Shown here: positions 13,768 to 27,000 of the stretch, in pieces
How the letters are laid out: each line of letters opens with the position of its first letter
Numbering within the stretch: the stretch's first letter is position 1
From: Rotaria sp. Silwood1
Lineage: Eukaryota; Rotifera; Eurotatoria; Philodinida; Philodinidae
Direction of reading: 5' to 3'
Assembly (NCBI GenBank): GCA_905250075.1
Contig: CAJNOP010000011.1
Coordinates: 2,931,958 to 2,995,957, forward strand
Length of the DNA: 64,000 bases
Notes under the pieces: model-generated
The model's input: the letters and a program-made list of their open reading frames with translations, nothing else
What the model was told of the DNA's origin: nothing
Database searches by the model: none
Position numbers and translations under genes: made by a program

Positions 13768-14283
13768 TGACTCCCCCTGACTCCACTCTTGTATGGAGTC
13801 CTTAATATTATAAAAAACATGATGCTTTTTATTTTCTCAATGGACTATTAGAAACAGAAAAAATATGATGCTAGTAAAAAAACCCACGAGTTTCGAAGAT
13901 GCTACAAGAATAATTTAATAACTGTTTGCTCAAAAACACTTTTTTTAATAATATCAATGTCTGATGTATTTGCTTAAAAGTCAATTGTTAAATATAAAAA
14001 GAACGAAAAACACATGGATATAGTAATATAATATCCATTCATTACTTAATAGATAACATTAATCATGCAAGAGAACAGTAAGTGAAGTATTAAGTTAAAA
14101 ACATCAATTTCATGTAAAACCTAACTACTGTATATAAAAGAACATCTAAGAAGTAATTGGAGAAGCATAAGCAAGATGATGTTTCATATTTAAATATTTT
14201 CTTCTTCTCGTTCTTTTTGCTAGCTCTCTTAAGCTATAAGAAGATTCCATTGTTTGACCTTTTCTTTTCATTTGTCTCTTTTA

Positions 14284-14460
14284 GTGTCTACTGATGATAT
14301 AAAATATATATGTCGTGCCGAAGGTGCACTACTTGCCGAAGTTACAACTTCGATAGAAAATTTTGTCGAAGTTATTCTGCAACAGCTAATTAAATATCTT
14401 TTATCAAGAGGCAAGCATGATCGTGTTGAATCGCGCATTGAAACTCTTGTTTTTAGCTAA
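14284..14460 (+). pseudogene. Coding-like fragment of unknown family
   Basis: Following a polypyrimidine tract and TTTTAG at about 14284, one frame stays open for roughly 59 codons to a TAA at 14458-14460. It includes DDIKYICRAEGALLAEV and later LLSRGKHDRVESRIETL, with normal amino-acid balance for an amphipathic helix-rich protein. No partner exons could be chained to it. It may be a relic or a last exon of an unrecognised gene. Confidence 0.25.
14334..14353 (+). repeat. 20-bp direct repeat with palindromic arms, copy 1
   Basis: TGCCGAAGTTACAACTTCGA occurs here and again at 15640-15659. It contains inverted arms CGAAGTT/ACTTCG around ACA. Copy 1 falls inside the coding-like fragment. Confidence 0.7.
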
Positions 14461-15059
14461 ACAATATCGATAATAATAGTTATCTATATACAACAATTCT
14501 ATAACGAAATCATTTTGTCTATTTTATCGTGCTACTGCTTGTTGTTGGAGTTGGTATTGCTGTAGAACATGTAGTTTCACAAAAGCTGTTTGTTGTCGTT
14601 GATGAAATCACTTCGAGTCTCGCATTGCTAAGTTTTTATCTTTGTAGACTACAGGTAATTATACGTGTATAGCACTCAAATTGCAAATTTATACTTGTGA
14701 TGATGTGTGCGCTTCACTTCGACGTAGAAATATTTGAGTATACTACATTGTTCGTCTATTTACACATATCTTTTACATCTATCGAAATTATCCATGATCA
14801 ATAATTTCCTTATTTTAATTATATTTGGCTTTCATGACACATTTTATAATTAGCTTTTCTGCATAAGCTTAATTACAATCGAATATAGTTAGTAATAGAA
14901 CTCGAGAATGATGAGAACCTCGACTACCATCTATATGTTCTTTATTCGAGTTGATATGTAAAAAGCTTGACACTTCTTCACGGATGAGCCGATTTTTGGT
15001 AACAGTCTAAAGTATCTCCGAAAAAATGTCTTGCATTCTCAAAATGTTCATTTTATAGT

Positions 15060-15150
15060 AAGGGAACGTTTTGCAAGGACATTTTACCGAAGGACATTTC
15101 GACGGAGGATATTTTTTCGAAGGATGAAATATCGGGGACATTTTAAACTG
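15060..15150 (+). repeat. Degenerate short tandem (GGACATTTT/CGAAGGA units)
   Basis: Four imperfect units resembling AAGGACATTTTACCG follow one another, with variants carrying TTTCGACGG and TTTTTTCGAAGGAT. Low-copy local tandem of unknown origin. Confidence 0.4.
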
Positions 15151-15639
15151 TATTCAAACATTTTTAGCACTCCAAATAAGTAGGAAACTCAAAGAGGTTA
15201 ATAAACAAAATAGTTTATTTCTAAATGATTGGTAAATTTTTCAAAATGAGTGTTTATAAACATATTTATGAATATTGTTTTATCTGAAAAGAAGAGTTTC
15301 TATGTATTATTTAAGATGATAATTTTGACGCTCCCATTTGAGCTTATCTATTATTTCTTGTTTCTCCTCACTTTATATGTCGTCATTACTTTGTATTTCT
15401 TGTCCTTGATATATTATGACGTCGCTTCGCTAGCTGTGTACATAAGCATGTGCTCTGTATGTAAGCAAGGCGATTCATGATAAGAAGAAACCAAATAAAG
15501 TGTAATGCCATCAGCACCAGGTGTTCTATCAAAAAATCGCTACAAATATGTTCACTTCTCGATGAAAGCTATTCAGTTACATGTTGCAAATGGTTTTGAC
15601 AAAAATTTATTATTGAAGTCTAACTTTAACAAAATTTAC

Positions 15640-15659
15640 TGCCGAAGTTACAACTTCGA
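15640..15659 (+). repeat. 20-bp direct repeat with palindromic arms, copy 2
   Basis: Identical to 14334-14353. The flanking sequence differs after the last base, so only the 20-bp core is shared. Confidence 0.7.
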
Positions 15660-16737
15660 GACGACATATACATAAACACACGGCTCCTGGATTATTAACC
15701 TAGGAAAAAAAATGAAATGTCGAACGATCGATTACTTTGAGTACAGCAGACTAACAAAAAAAAATGATTCTTTTTTTCGTTACGTAACATTTTCTAGAGC
15801 TTTTTTACGAATAAGCAATATTTTGCTGGATTTCAGGTTTTGGAATTAATGAGTGTGGAGTACGAATAAGAGAAAGATGGTGCATGTTTGTCTTAAAATC
15901 GAGACTAATAAATATTTCATCTGATGGTACACATGATAGAAAGCAATTAAAACATCTCAGTATCAAATTTCTATGATGAGTTTCTGAAGATCGGCAAGAA
16001 TTGAATGAGATTTCAAGTGATTTCACCTGACTCGACCTGACTCCAGGGGATTGGAGTCTGCCGTTTCCTTCCTGACTTTTCATCTGGATTAAATGGAAGA
16101 AAATACTCATTCATATAGAGGGTTTAGGGTGTGAGTGTGGGTAATTCGCCAAAAATTAGAGAATATTTAACTTTAACCTTTAGTTTTGGCCAAAAAAACG
16201 TTTTTTTTGTCGTGAACTAGGTCTTGGCAAACTTCCAAATTTTGGCACTGAACTTGCTGATAGAGACTATAATTCATCCCATACATCTCTAGTTATAAGC
16301 TAGGTTTGTCTAAATGAATATGAATTCAACAAATATTCCTGTATGGACGCAACCGACCTCATGATAATATAGAATTGTTCGAAAATTCTATGAATAATGC
16401 CAAAAAGCAAAACTAGAGATTGAACAATCATGTCTAAACTACGCTTAGCAAAAGAATAGCTGTCACTCTAATGCTCTTTTAATATGGTCATTTCCAAAGT
16501 GTTGATCTTTTTTATCAGTGTGTTGCATGTTCTATGATTAAAAAGGAAATTCTGAATTATTAAGCCTATTCTGTAAATTCTTCTCATATGTCAGACAGAG
16601 AGCGCCATCTAATTTACTATTTGAATATCTTATGATCCATTCATTACCAAAATAGTCAAATATTTGATATATTTCTTTGGATATTTCAACATCGATTGAT
16701 ATATTAATTATATTTGGAAAAACTTTTTTTTTTCATA

Positions 16738-19700
16738 ATGAGTTTTGAATCGGATGATACCGATAATGATGATAATATATTACTCGACAATGATACTTCA
16801 ACGGATGACAGTGAATATGGTAAAAATTCCAAAAATAAGCTCATTGAACATAAGAAAGAACCATCAAATACTGGTAAGAATACCTCAAACAAAAAAGTAT
16901 TTGCTTTTCTAATTAATAAACATTTTTGTTTCTATTTATTTAGCATCAGATTCCTCTTATAAGTACGTCGAATTCGTTATTACGAAAGAAAAAGAAACTT
17001 ATTAATTTGTCTTCATATAGCTTTAGTAATTATTTAGAAATTTATGAACGAATATATAAATTCTATTGTCAAAATGAACATAAACAATGGCAATTATTAT
17101 TTAGTGATATTATTAAACAATCATCAACACCTTATGAATTACTTTATATGTTTTTGGATCATACATTAAGTACAACAAATAATAAAAAACATAAAATGGT
17201 TATACCATTTATAGAACAATTTAAACAAATAAGATCTTCACATAAAACTATAGAATTAGATGAAACAATTAAACGTAATATTTTATTAAAAATTTGTCGT
17301 CGATGTATATTTAGTCAATTAGAATCTATAATCGATATATTTGATTTACGTTCAATCGATAATCAATCAATAGTTATTAATTTTATAAATGAACAAATTG
17401 AACAACAGGAAGATATTATATTTATTTCACAGTTAACGAAAATTTTAAAACTTTTAGAAATTAATGCAATATCATTTGAAAAAGTTTGTTTTGGTTTTTT
17501 TTTTGTTCACAAAAATTAGATAAATATAAAGAAAATGTTTTATTTTTTTATTTGAATAGATTATTATACCACTTATATTAAAATCACAATGGGAAACTAT
17601 TAAATTTATTGTTGAAGATGATAAAATATTTCAAAGAAAATTACTTGAAACTATTGATCATTTAATTTCAACAGATAAGTAAGGATATGAAATACTCTTC
17701 AAACAGATAGACTGGAAAATTCTTGAGACAAAATATTTATTTATCTTTGACTACTTCTAAAGTCTTTCTAAGAAGCTATGAGTTATGATCAGAATCCTGC
17801 ATTCTTTCTGAATCTAGGCTTAGAAAGTTTCTTGAGATCAATGACATGATCTTTTGAAAGGTTCAAACAAATAGTTTGGACGAAAAAAGTTCTTCGTACA
17901 TTATTCTAACGAGGGAACGTTTTCAACTGTCCAATCGCTTTTGAGTTCGAACTGTNNNNNNNNNNNNNNNNNNNNNNNNNNNNNNNNNNNNNNNNNNNNN
18001 NNNNNNNNNNNNNNNNNNNNNNNNNNNNNNNNNNNNNNNNNNNNNNNNNNNNNNNACAGTTCGAACTCAAAAGCGATTGGACAGTTGAAAACGTTCCCTC
18101 GTAAGTCGAAAAAATTTTCTTACTATATTAACTTATAGAGCAAAAACTACCCTACAAAATATACAATTGAAATTTATTTGAAAAACCAATGTTTCAATGA
18201 ATAAAACTAAAAACAACTATTTTTTTATGTTTGAAAGTCACAACACATTTCAATAGGGTAATATCATTCGATCATTTTTTTAAATGAGAAGCTTTATATT
18301 AAATATGCTAATGTAATTTTGTAGAGAATTAAGAGAAAAATCTTTTGAGATTAGACAGAAATCTTTACGATGAAATTTAGCCGAGAAATGTATGATATAT
18401 AAATTGTGCTATTATTCATTTTTGCTCTTTGTGAATATTGTATTATTTAGAATAAATGTTCATCGTTTATTGGCTCAATATTCAATTAATATAAATTCAA
18501 ATTATATTGATATTCATATATTAAAACGTGCTGCAAGAAAATTACTTAAACAATTTAATTTTGAATTACATGATTTTCCTAATTTAGCAATGCATGAAAA
18601 AATAACTTTTCTTAAAACACTTTTTGTAAGAAAATATTTAGATAGAAAAAATAATTGTGATGATGAAGATGATCAATCATGGAATGAACAAATTAAAGTA
18701 TGTATTCAAATAGAACATTTCAAATCTTCATCAATCATTCGTATCGACGGAATTCCTACTCACAATAGAAGAAGTTGAGTCTTCTATTAAGTCAGGACAT
18801 CGGAGTCTTGCTGAGTTAAATTTCTTAATTCCGAAAATTTTCAAAAAAAAATCGAAACCATTTCGAAAGAAAATGTTAGAGTTTTCAAAGTTCAGAAATA
18901 AATTTTTTTCAGCTTTAACATCCTAAAACCTGAGCATAGTTTCATGTAGATATACTTATTAAACAACTGTTTATGTAAAGCACATCGACAATTTGAAATA
19001 TTATGATAGATTTTAATCCTCATATGTTTATTGTGAAAACAAAAAAAAAAGAAATCTTAAATTACGAAATTCTAATTTTTTTGAATTGTGATTTTTTTTT
19101 CGAAGGAATTAATACATGACAATCATGATTTACAAATAAAATTAATTGATTTATTTGTTGATTATACTGATCTTGATTCTGGTGTTGAATGGGCTCGTTT
19201 TTATAATCTTGAAGATTTTGAAATTCCTGAACAAATACGAACTCATCGTCAAAATATTCTCAAAGATGATACAACAATCATTCGATCAACATCTATGAAA
19301 TCATCAACTTGTTTAATTAAACAAATAAAAGAGAATATCTATAAACCAACTGTTCTTCTATCAGATATTGTTTATATTGAACTTGATACTGATGTTGATC
19401 CATTTTTGAATCGATTAGAAGTTTGTATTCTTACGAAATATATTATTTTGATTGTTTTTTTTTAATTAAATCTTTTTATTTTTAAAAAGTGTGCTCGTTG
19501 TAATGTTGGTTCACATTTACCATTTGTTGGTTTTGATTGTGAAACATTTATGGATCCAACACAACGAACACTTAATTCTCAAATAATATCAACAATTCAA
19601 TTAGCAAGTTTATTATTATCACGTAATCAATATTTATATGGCATATTTGATATGCTTGCATTACGTTTACAATTTGATATAAAATCTTTAGCTGAATTAG

Positions 19701-20909
19701 CTCAACGTCTTTTTTGTTCACAAGATTTTATTCTTCTTAGTTAGTTTTTACATTACAAACAAAAATTTGTTCAATTTTTTTTTTTTTCTATTGTATTGTT
19801 TTCTTTTTTTTTAAGCATATAATTATGCTTGTGATACATCATCACTTATTGAAAATTATCCATCAATGAATGATGCACTTATGCAAGGTACAGCTGTTAT
19901 TGATTTATTTCGTGTACAACAATATGTAAGTTTTGCGAATGGCAAAAATTTCATCACTAGGACCAGTGGCGTAGCCAGAAATTTTTGAATCATGGGCAAT
20001 TCATTAGCTCAACTATTTTGAGTTACGGGCAGCTAAGGGCAACCGTTACGATTTCAAAAATATCTATGGGCAATAACTGTTCAAGCACTGCATAGCTCAA
20101 TAAATCCATGGGCAATAACTTTTGGAGCTATGGGCAATTGCCCAATAGCCCCACCCCTGGCTACGCCACTGACTAGAACTCTCGGCAATAATTGTAAGAA
20201 TATATACACAGTACTGTTCAAAACTATAAGAACAATATATGTTTGATTTTTTTTTTCTATCACACTGAGTACCTACTTCAAATGCAGCTAGTGATTTGAA
20301 TACACAACTATTCAAATCACTAGATACATTTAAGCTAAGTACTTAGTGCGATAGAAGAAAAAAACAAACATACACTGTTCTAATAATTTTGAACAGTACT
20401 GTATAAACATAACTTATACGAATTCATATAATTGATATGAATCGTTTTAATTCATATGTTCCTTATTTTTATAATATTTTATATTTCTATCAATTATATT
20501 AAATAGATTCTTGAACATTGTCCACAAGTATTTCCATATTATGATGCATTACTAAATTCAAAATCACGTGGTTTAAGTGAATTAGTTCGTCTTTGTTTTG
20601 GTAAACCACTTGATAAATCTATGCAAACAAGTGATTGGCGAAAACGACCACTTAAACCAGCACAACTTATTTATAGTGGTTAGTTATAAGAAAAAAACGA
20701 AAATTATCAAATTATTCTTTCTTTTTTATTTTATATTAAATTGTTTAGTATTAGATGCTCAAGTTCTTGTTGATATTGCATTATTAATTGAAAAACGTAC
20801 ACATAGTTTACAAATTCCATGGTCATGGTCAAATTTTAAAGGTTATATATGGACAAATAAAGCATTTAAAAAACGTGTTGGTATGAATCAAAAAATAGAG
20901 AATAGTTAA
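16738..20909 (+). CDS. EXD3: MUT-7/Nibbler/EXD3-type 3'-5' exonuclease
   Basis: Nine exons: 16738-16896, 16944-17483, 17560-17678, 18451-18697, 19106-19420, 19490-19739, 19816-19925, 20507-20678, 20749-20909; 690 codons in consistent phase. The acidic N-terminus (residues 1-50) is followed by a helical region typical of MUT-7 proteins. The C-terminal third is a DEDDy exonuclease fold: VGFDCET near residue 473 supplies the first D-x-E, a Y-A-C-D segment near 550 is the likely second acidic site, and Y636-x3-D640 is motif III. RGLSELVRLCFGKPLDK followed by a D-W-R-x-R-P-L block is diagnostic of the EXD3/MUT-7 branch. Nibbler and MUT-7 trim 3' ends of small RNAs (known for fly and worm); that role here is inference. 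Introns 3 and 7 carry mobile-element relics. First of three closely packed same-strand genes. Confidence 0.85.
17910..18101. mobile_element. Inverted-repeat element with 46-bp perfect arms around an assembly gap
   Basis: Arms at 17910-17955 and 18056-18101 are exact reverse complements over 46 bp, starting CGAGGGAACGTTTTCAAC. They enclose 100 Ns (17956-18055). TAA flanks both outer ends (17907-17909 and 18102-18104), which could be a 3-bp target duplication. It lies within intron 3 of the exonuclease gene. The true interior is unknown because the gap size is probably a placeholder. Confidence 0.7.
17956..18055. other. Assembly gap (100 N)
   Basis: Exactly 100 undetermined bases, at the centre of a perfect inverted repeat, a structure that commonly breaks assemblies. 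Confidence 0.99.
19964..20171. mobile_element. hAT-type non-autonomous element (MITE)
   Basis: About 208 bp with terminal inverted repeats CAGTGGCGTAGCCAG / CTGGCTACGCCACTG and an 8-bp target duplication matching 7 of 8 (ACTAGGAC at 19956-19963, ACTAGAAC at 20172-20179). The interior repeats variants of ATGGGCAA. CAGTGGCGTAGC ends with 8-bp duplications are typical of hAT elements in many animals. It sits in intron 7 of the exonuclease gene and has no coding capacity. Confidence 0.85.
20209..20401. mobile_element. mariner/Tc-like MITE
   Basis: About 193 bp with ends CAGTACTGTTCAAAA / TTTTGAACAGTACTG; similarity between the arms extends about 38 bp with a few mismatches. TA follows the right end; the left flank is CA in a TATA context. 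A second, internal palindrome (CTAGTGATTTGAAT / ATTCAAATCACTAG) lies near 20286-20322, making the whole a nested hairpin. It lies only 38 bp from the hAT-type element in the same intron. Confidence 0.75.
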
Positions 20910-21027
20910 AAGACATTTGTGTTTATATATAATTTTTGATAGAAATAGATATTTAGATATTATTGTTGAAAACAGTTTTTTTTCTTGTCATTGTTGTAAT
21001 ATATAACTTTTCTGTTTCTTTTTTTAG

Positions 21028-21043
21028 ATTAATTATTTTTATC
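21028..21043 (+). promoter_or_regulatory. Candidate trans-splice leader region of the WDR6-like gene
   Basis: A T-rich tract ending TTTTTTTAG (AG at 21026-21027) lies 16 nt before the ATG and 118 nt after the exonuclease stop codon, with no clear AATAAA between. This is what a spliced-leader acceptor in an operon looks like; an ordinary 5'-UTR intron is the alternative. Confidence 0.45.
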
Positions 21044-24000
21044 ATGTTTAGTGCACCTGTAACAGCTATTAAAATTCTTCCTAATTCTCGAATATGTTTA
21101 GCTGGTAAAATAAATAAATGCTCTTTTGTTTTGTTTTTTCTTAAATTAATTTAATTAGGTACTGGTCCTTATGTACTTGCTTTTGATTTGACAACAAATC
21201 AACAATTATTACAAGAGAAAATCTTAGTTGATTCAATTGTACATGGTTTTGAAGCTCGTGAGAATAAGAATATATTATTTTATTAGTTTTCTTTTGAATA
21301 TAATCGGAATATTTTTGTTTATCTAAAGGACAAATAGCAAAAGATACTGATCATTCTTCATATATAATTGTTGTCTTTGGGCAACGAACATTTTCAATCA
21401 TTCAATGGTCTTCAACATCGTAAGTTAATTAAGAGTTTTATTCAATATCTGTATTGAATAAATAGTGTCCTTTCAAATAAATATTATTTGTTTGTTAGTC
21501 GTTCTTCATTAACAACAATGATACCTCAAATACAATGCCCTTCCTGGATAATAAGTGCTCTTATTGTTGAAGTAGATCCTTTAATTCAAGTACTGATATA
21601 GATTCAAGTTGTTTTGTTTTTTTTTTATATCTAATTTATTACTTTTTAGTCTTTAACAGTTCTATTTGGTACAGCATTAAATCAAATATATCGTTATAAT
21701 AAATCATTAGAATTGATTCAATCATTTAAATATACAACACTTTATTCATCATGTCTTTTTCATCATATGAATGAAACTGTTATATTTGCAGCTGGTACAG
21801 TTTTTGGTCAATTAATTTTATATGAACAAGATTCAAATGATAGTTTTCATGAAAAATCAAATGTTTCACATCATAATGTAAATTTAAACAAAAAACATAG
21901 AAGAAAACAAAAAAATATTAAAATTTTCTTTTTCAGGGTGCTATATTTGGAATATCATATTATGAAAAATTTCTTTGTACAGTTGGTGATGATCGTACAG
22001 TAAAATTATATAAATTTCATAATAATCTTGAATTATTAGCTTCATTTGTTGCTCATGAAGCACGTATATGGCAATCATGTTTAACTTCAACACATATTTT
22101 AACATGTGGTGAAGATTCTTCTATACGTTTATGGTCACATAAATCAACAGGTGAAATTTTACGTTGTTTTTCTGTACATCGATGTAAAAGTGTTTGGTGT
22201 ATGGATATATTAAGAGATAATGATAATAATAAACCATTAATTATAATTAGTGGTTGGAGTGATGGTGGTGTACGTCGTTATCATCTTGATGATGTACCTA
22301 TTGATACACAGGAAAGTATTATATTAAATAATATACTTCAAAATGATTTTCCTCGAAATATAATTTTTTTAAATTCTATTATAATGATTGTTCAAATGAA
22401 TAGTGGACAATTATTTAAAGTCGATCAACAAAATATAACATTATTTTATGATGGTAGAAATATATTAAAAAATGGTTATGTTAAAATGAATGTTGCGAAT
22501 GATGGAAATCAATATCTTGCTATTGGATCATTAAATGGTTATGTACTTATATTTGATCAATATGGAAATATAATAAATGAATTTCAAATAGATATTAATA
22601 GAAATAATAAAATTTTACAAATGTTATGGTTAAATAATACATTATCATCGAAATTACTTGTTTGTATTCCAGATGGAATTATGGTAAATAAGAGTTTAAA
22701 ACTTTTTCCTACCAAAAAATAATTTTGTTAGTACGATTCCTTGAAGGATCAAAGTATAGAACTCACAAACTCATGCTATTATAAATTGATGGTATATTGA
22801 CAGAGATTTTAACTATCAATTTATTTAATATGTTTATAGTGAAAAAAATTATTTGTATTGTCAGATACATCTTCAATAGATCACTTCATTTCTTCTAATG
22901 TTAATATATACAAGAGGATTTGTCATATATCATTTTTGTTCTTCATTCTGTTGGTTCAACCATCATATTAACCAGCTAAAAACATTGATTTAACCATTCA
23001 GTAAGCTTCCCAACATTCTATGCTTTCTGTCGACAGACTTTGGCATATACTGTTTATTTTTGCATAAACTTACAAGCGAACAGCTTCCGCTGTTCTCATT
23101 CCAATTTCAATAACTTTTTGCCTATAGATACAACATGGTGTTTTTATAAAAATAGTAAAATGATTTGGGTTCCTGTTGATATTTGACTTAGCTATTGAGT
23201 TTTTAATGTTTATTTTCTAGAGATCATAGGTTCTCGGGAAACTTGTATTTTTTGTATTTTGCTCTGAAACTGTATACATAAAGAGAACTCAATTAGACTA
23301 GCTTCCATAAAAATTCAAAGGTTTTGAACAGGGAATTTTTCAAGGAAGCTAGTTCAATTAAACTCTCTACATGTACAAAGCTTGAGATCAAAATTTGATA
23401 TCTCAATCAAATATCAATAGATTCTCAAATCCTTTTAGAATTTTTATTTTAGAACATTATGTAGTATCAATCAGCAAAACAAACCACTGAAATCAGAAGG
23501 AAACATGTGACAAGGTGCCCTTAGTTAAAATTCAATGAACTCATACTTTCTAAATCCGTTCTACCCTCACTCTACTAGTTCAGTAATACTACCGCTCTTA
23601 TGATTGATACCTATAATAAAGTTTTTTTACTGCATCAAATATCAAAATTCACAATATTAAGAGTAGTTAGAATCTGTAAATTTTCAGAATAATCTAAGCA
23701 CTATTATTATTTACGTGCCTTTTCACATTGCTAAGGAAACATATCCAATAATCTTTGACCTTTCTTCTCTCAGTCCTGCGTGCTAGAGTCTAAGAGAGAA
23801 TCTCGATTCAAATTTATACTCACTATTTTCTTTGAAAATATACGTGACTTTCACAAAACTAAAAAGAAAATTCCCCAAGAGATGTTACACTGCTTTTATT
23901 GTTTCTAAGGAAATAACTTTTGTATGTCTTCATCTCATTTTGCCATATTGTGTTTATGTATAGAATGTCTTTTTGTTTCTTATGTTTCTTCTTGTTATGC

Positions 24001-27000
24001 ACTAATTTCTATCATTCTTCCATTAGCAATCTCATATGAATACCTGTAATTATGTGATTTCCTTTTCTATACTATTCTTATATTCACATATAGGTCGTAA
24101 TTCAAAAAATAACCAAGCGTCAACCGGATTGAGATGATTCTTTTTCTTCTAATACTTGAAAAAAAACTGAATATACTCGATACTGATAGAACTAAAATTA
24201 TCCTATTTTACATTTAATAGTTTTTGTAAATGCTGTAATGTCTGGGCTAATTATTGGCCTAACAATTGCATCTTCTTTACGAAGATTTTACAGACATTTC
24301 GTTGCAATAGCATTCATAGTGAGAATTCTTTTTTTTTCTCAGTTTCTAACGTTACTTCAAGTAAATAGATTAAGTTTTCGATTACTATTCTGTGCTGCAT
24401 GTTTATGCACATTACCTATAAGTACCGATGGTATATCTCAGCAGTAAACTACCGATCGGAGAATAGCTCTCACAAGATAGTCGACCGTTTAAGAATTAAA
24501 TGACTGCCGTTTTTTTTTTGTTCAGTTTGAATTACATGAAATTTAAATTCTACTTTATTAATAATGAAGTTTTTGTTTGTTCTATATTTAGTTTGTTTAC
24601 AATATAACTAATCGACCTGCAACAGTAGATCATTATTTAGAAGTTTTACCTGATTTTGAACAACGTTGGCCAAATACATGTGTATATCATGATCAATATA
24701 ATTTATTACTTATTGGTGATCGACAAGGAAATATTCTTTCATATGATTTAAATAATCAATTAAATTGTTCAATATATCAAAAATTTGAACGTTTACATGG
24801 TATAAATGGTACATCATCCATTGATATTGATAAAAATACAAATCTTATACGTTCATGTGGTCGTGATGGTTATATAAATATATTTTCTATAGATAATGAA
24901 CAACGAATATTAATTCATCAATCAACATTTACAATAACATCAGATATAACATGGCTTGATCAATTTATAAAATATCCATCATTAATAACATGTTTTACAA
25001 CAAATAATTTTTCTTTATATACATTAGATGAACAAACAAAACGACGTTTAATGCATGTTGAATGTGGTGGTGGTCATCGTAATCATGATTTTTTTATTGA
25101 TAGAAATCTCAATGCTTATTTTGTTTATATAAGAAATAAACAAGTTTATTTAGCAAAGAAAAATTTAATGAGAATATTAAGTGAAGCAACATGTTTATCA
25201 ATAATACCACCGACACATGGAACAGAAATTCGTTGTGTTAAATTATTTCAAATTAGTCATCGTTTATATATGATTACTGGGAGTGAAGATACACAAATTA
25301 AATTATTTTCATTTCAGGTATGATAAATATGAAATTTAATCGACAGATTTTTCATTTGATAAATGAAAAAGAAACGAAAATTTTACTGAGGAAAAATCAA
25401 CTAATTGGTTTATTAACAATGCCATTTTAAAGAGAACAGAATAAAAGGCTACTGCATTCTCTACAATTTTCTCTTCAGAAGTTAAAAGTATATTAAGAAA
25501 ACGCCTTTTCTCGATTTTTGTGATGCATTTTAAGTTTTTAAAGAAAGATCATAGACAATGCGGTGACTTCTTATTTTGTTGTCGTTAAAGAAACTATATC
25601 TACATTTGAGCTAGATGCTTAACATTATCGAAAAAAAAAATCAAAAGTACTTTTTTATTAAACTTTTATTCGCCAGCTTATATTTCATGTAACATATGAT
25701 GGAAAATCCATTATTTGAAAGTCAGAATTCTCATTTTTATCGACTGAAGCCTAGAAAATATAACAGAAAAATTTCAATTGAGACAGATGCGAAAATTAGT
25801 GTTAGAATTGAAATATCATTATAATAAAAACCTTAATATTAAAATAAAAGATTCAAAAATGGAGATTATACTAGGGAACTGCAGAACCACGTTTTTTTGG
25901 TTCCGATCCCGGCCCCGGCTGATATTTTTTTTAGTCCCGGTCCCGTTTTCTTCATAGCGAAGATAAAAAAATTTTTTAAGAAACCTATTACGGTGTCGCA
26001 CATAAGTGTGCGCCATGTAATGTGTATATTTCTGATTCTGCTCTTATAAATCATCTAAATAGTCTATTATCTGTCTATATGTGAATATTGTAAACATGTT
26101 AATGTTAATAGATATTTGAAAACATCGGTTTTTGTTTTTTTTTTATGAAATAATAAAAGAAATTATTGATCATCAATCGACTTGAAAAGGTAATTGAGTT
26201 CTTTTTTTATTGAAAATAATTTTTCGGAACCAGCTAAAAAATGGTTTCAGTCCCGGTCCCGTAAAAAATAATTTTTGGTCCCGAAATTAGTCCCGCGGGA
26301 CCAGGATCGGGACCGGGACCATTTTGCAGTTCCCTAGATTATATACTCAGTGAAATAAAAATGTGAGAGCTGTACTTAATGAAAGCAGTTTCCAGTCATA
26401 AGGATTAGAATGAAAAAATATATATAACTTCATTTCCGAAAGATATAAGCATAAGCTCAATACCTTACGTATTCTTCTTCTCATGTCTTGTATTTTTAAA
26501 TTTCTTGAAGGTGTGACACTTTTGATAAGTTACCAATAAATTAAAGTTTATCGATTCTTCAAATTAAAATCTTTATTTTAGATAGAAAAGTCTTATTCAA
26601 AATGTGAACATATTTCAACATTACAATCTCATTTATCAGCTGTTTGTGATATTATTGTAATTGATAATTTATTTTTTTCATGTGGTGCACGAGCACAAAT
26701 TTTTGCTTGGCAAATGAAAAATAATATTGTTATTCGATCTGGTCATTTTATGCTTCATCCATTACGGCGACGTCATGGTGGCGGTGGTGGTGGAAATATT
26801 AATAATGATGAAAATAAAAAAGATAATTATGATGACGATCATGGATTAGATGTTAGGTAAAAATAGGTGACAAACATTATTTCATGTTTTTTTTAGTCAT
26901 TCTATTTCTTCTAGATTTACTAGTATTGCAGCTATTCCTATGGCTGATATTGGTAATTATTTATTATTTGTAACTGCGTCTGATGCTATATTACGGTAAG

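Larger units (their letters stand above)
12991..16737. other. Mostly non-coding stretch with dispersed repeats
   Basis: No full gene seen. It contains a coding-like fragment at 14284-14460, two copies of a 20-bp sequence with palindromic arms, two oppositely oriented copies of a 16-bp sequence at 13752 and 16051, and a degenerate tandem of GGACATTTT-like units at 15060-15150; these are listed separately. Confidence 0.45.

Noticed and set aside
16120..16142. GGGTTTAGGGTGTGAGTGTGGG, reminiscent of telomeric repeats (TGTGGG in bdelloids)
   Set aside because: Only one or two imperfect units inside ordinary sequence; no tandem array and no retroelement beside it.
16873..16944. Exon 1 donor GTAAGAAT at 16874 for the exonuclease gene
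   Set aside because: It gives a frame that stops within exon 2; the GTATTT donor at 16897 keeps the frame open through the gene.
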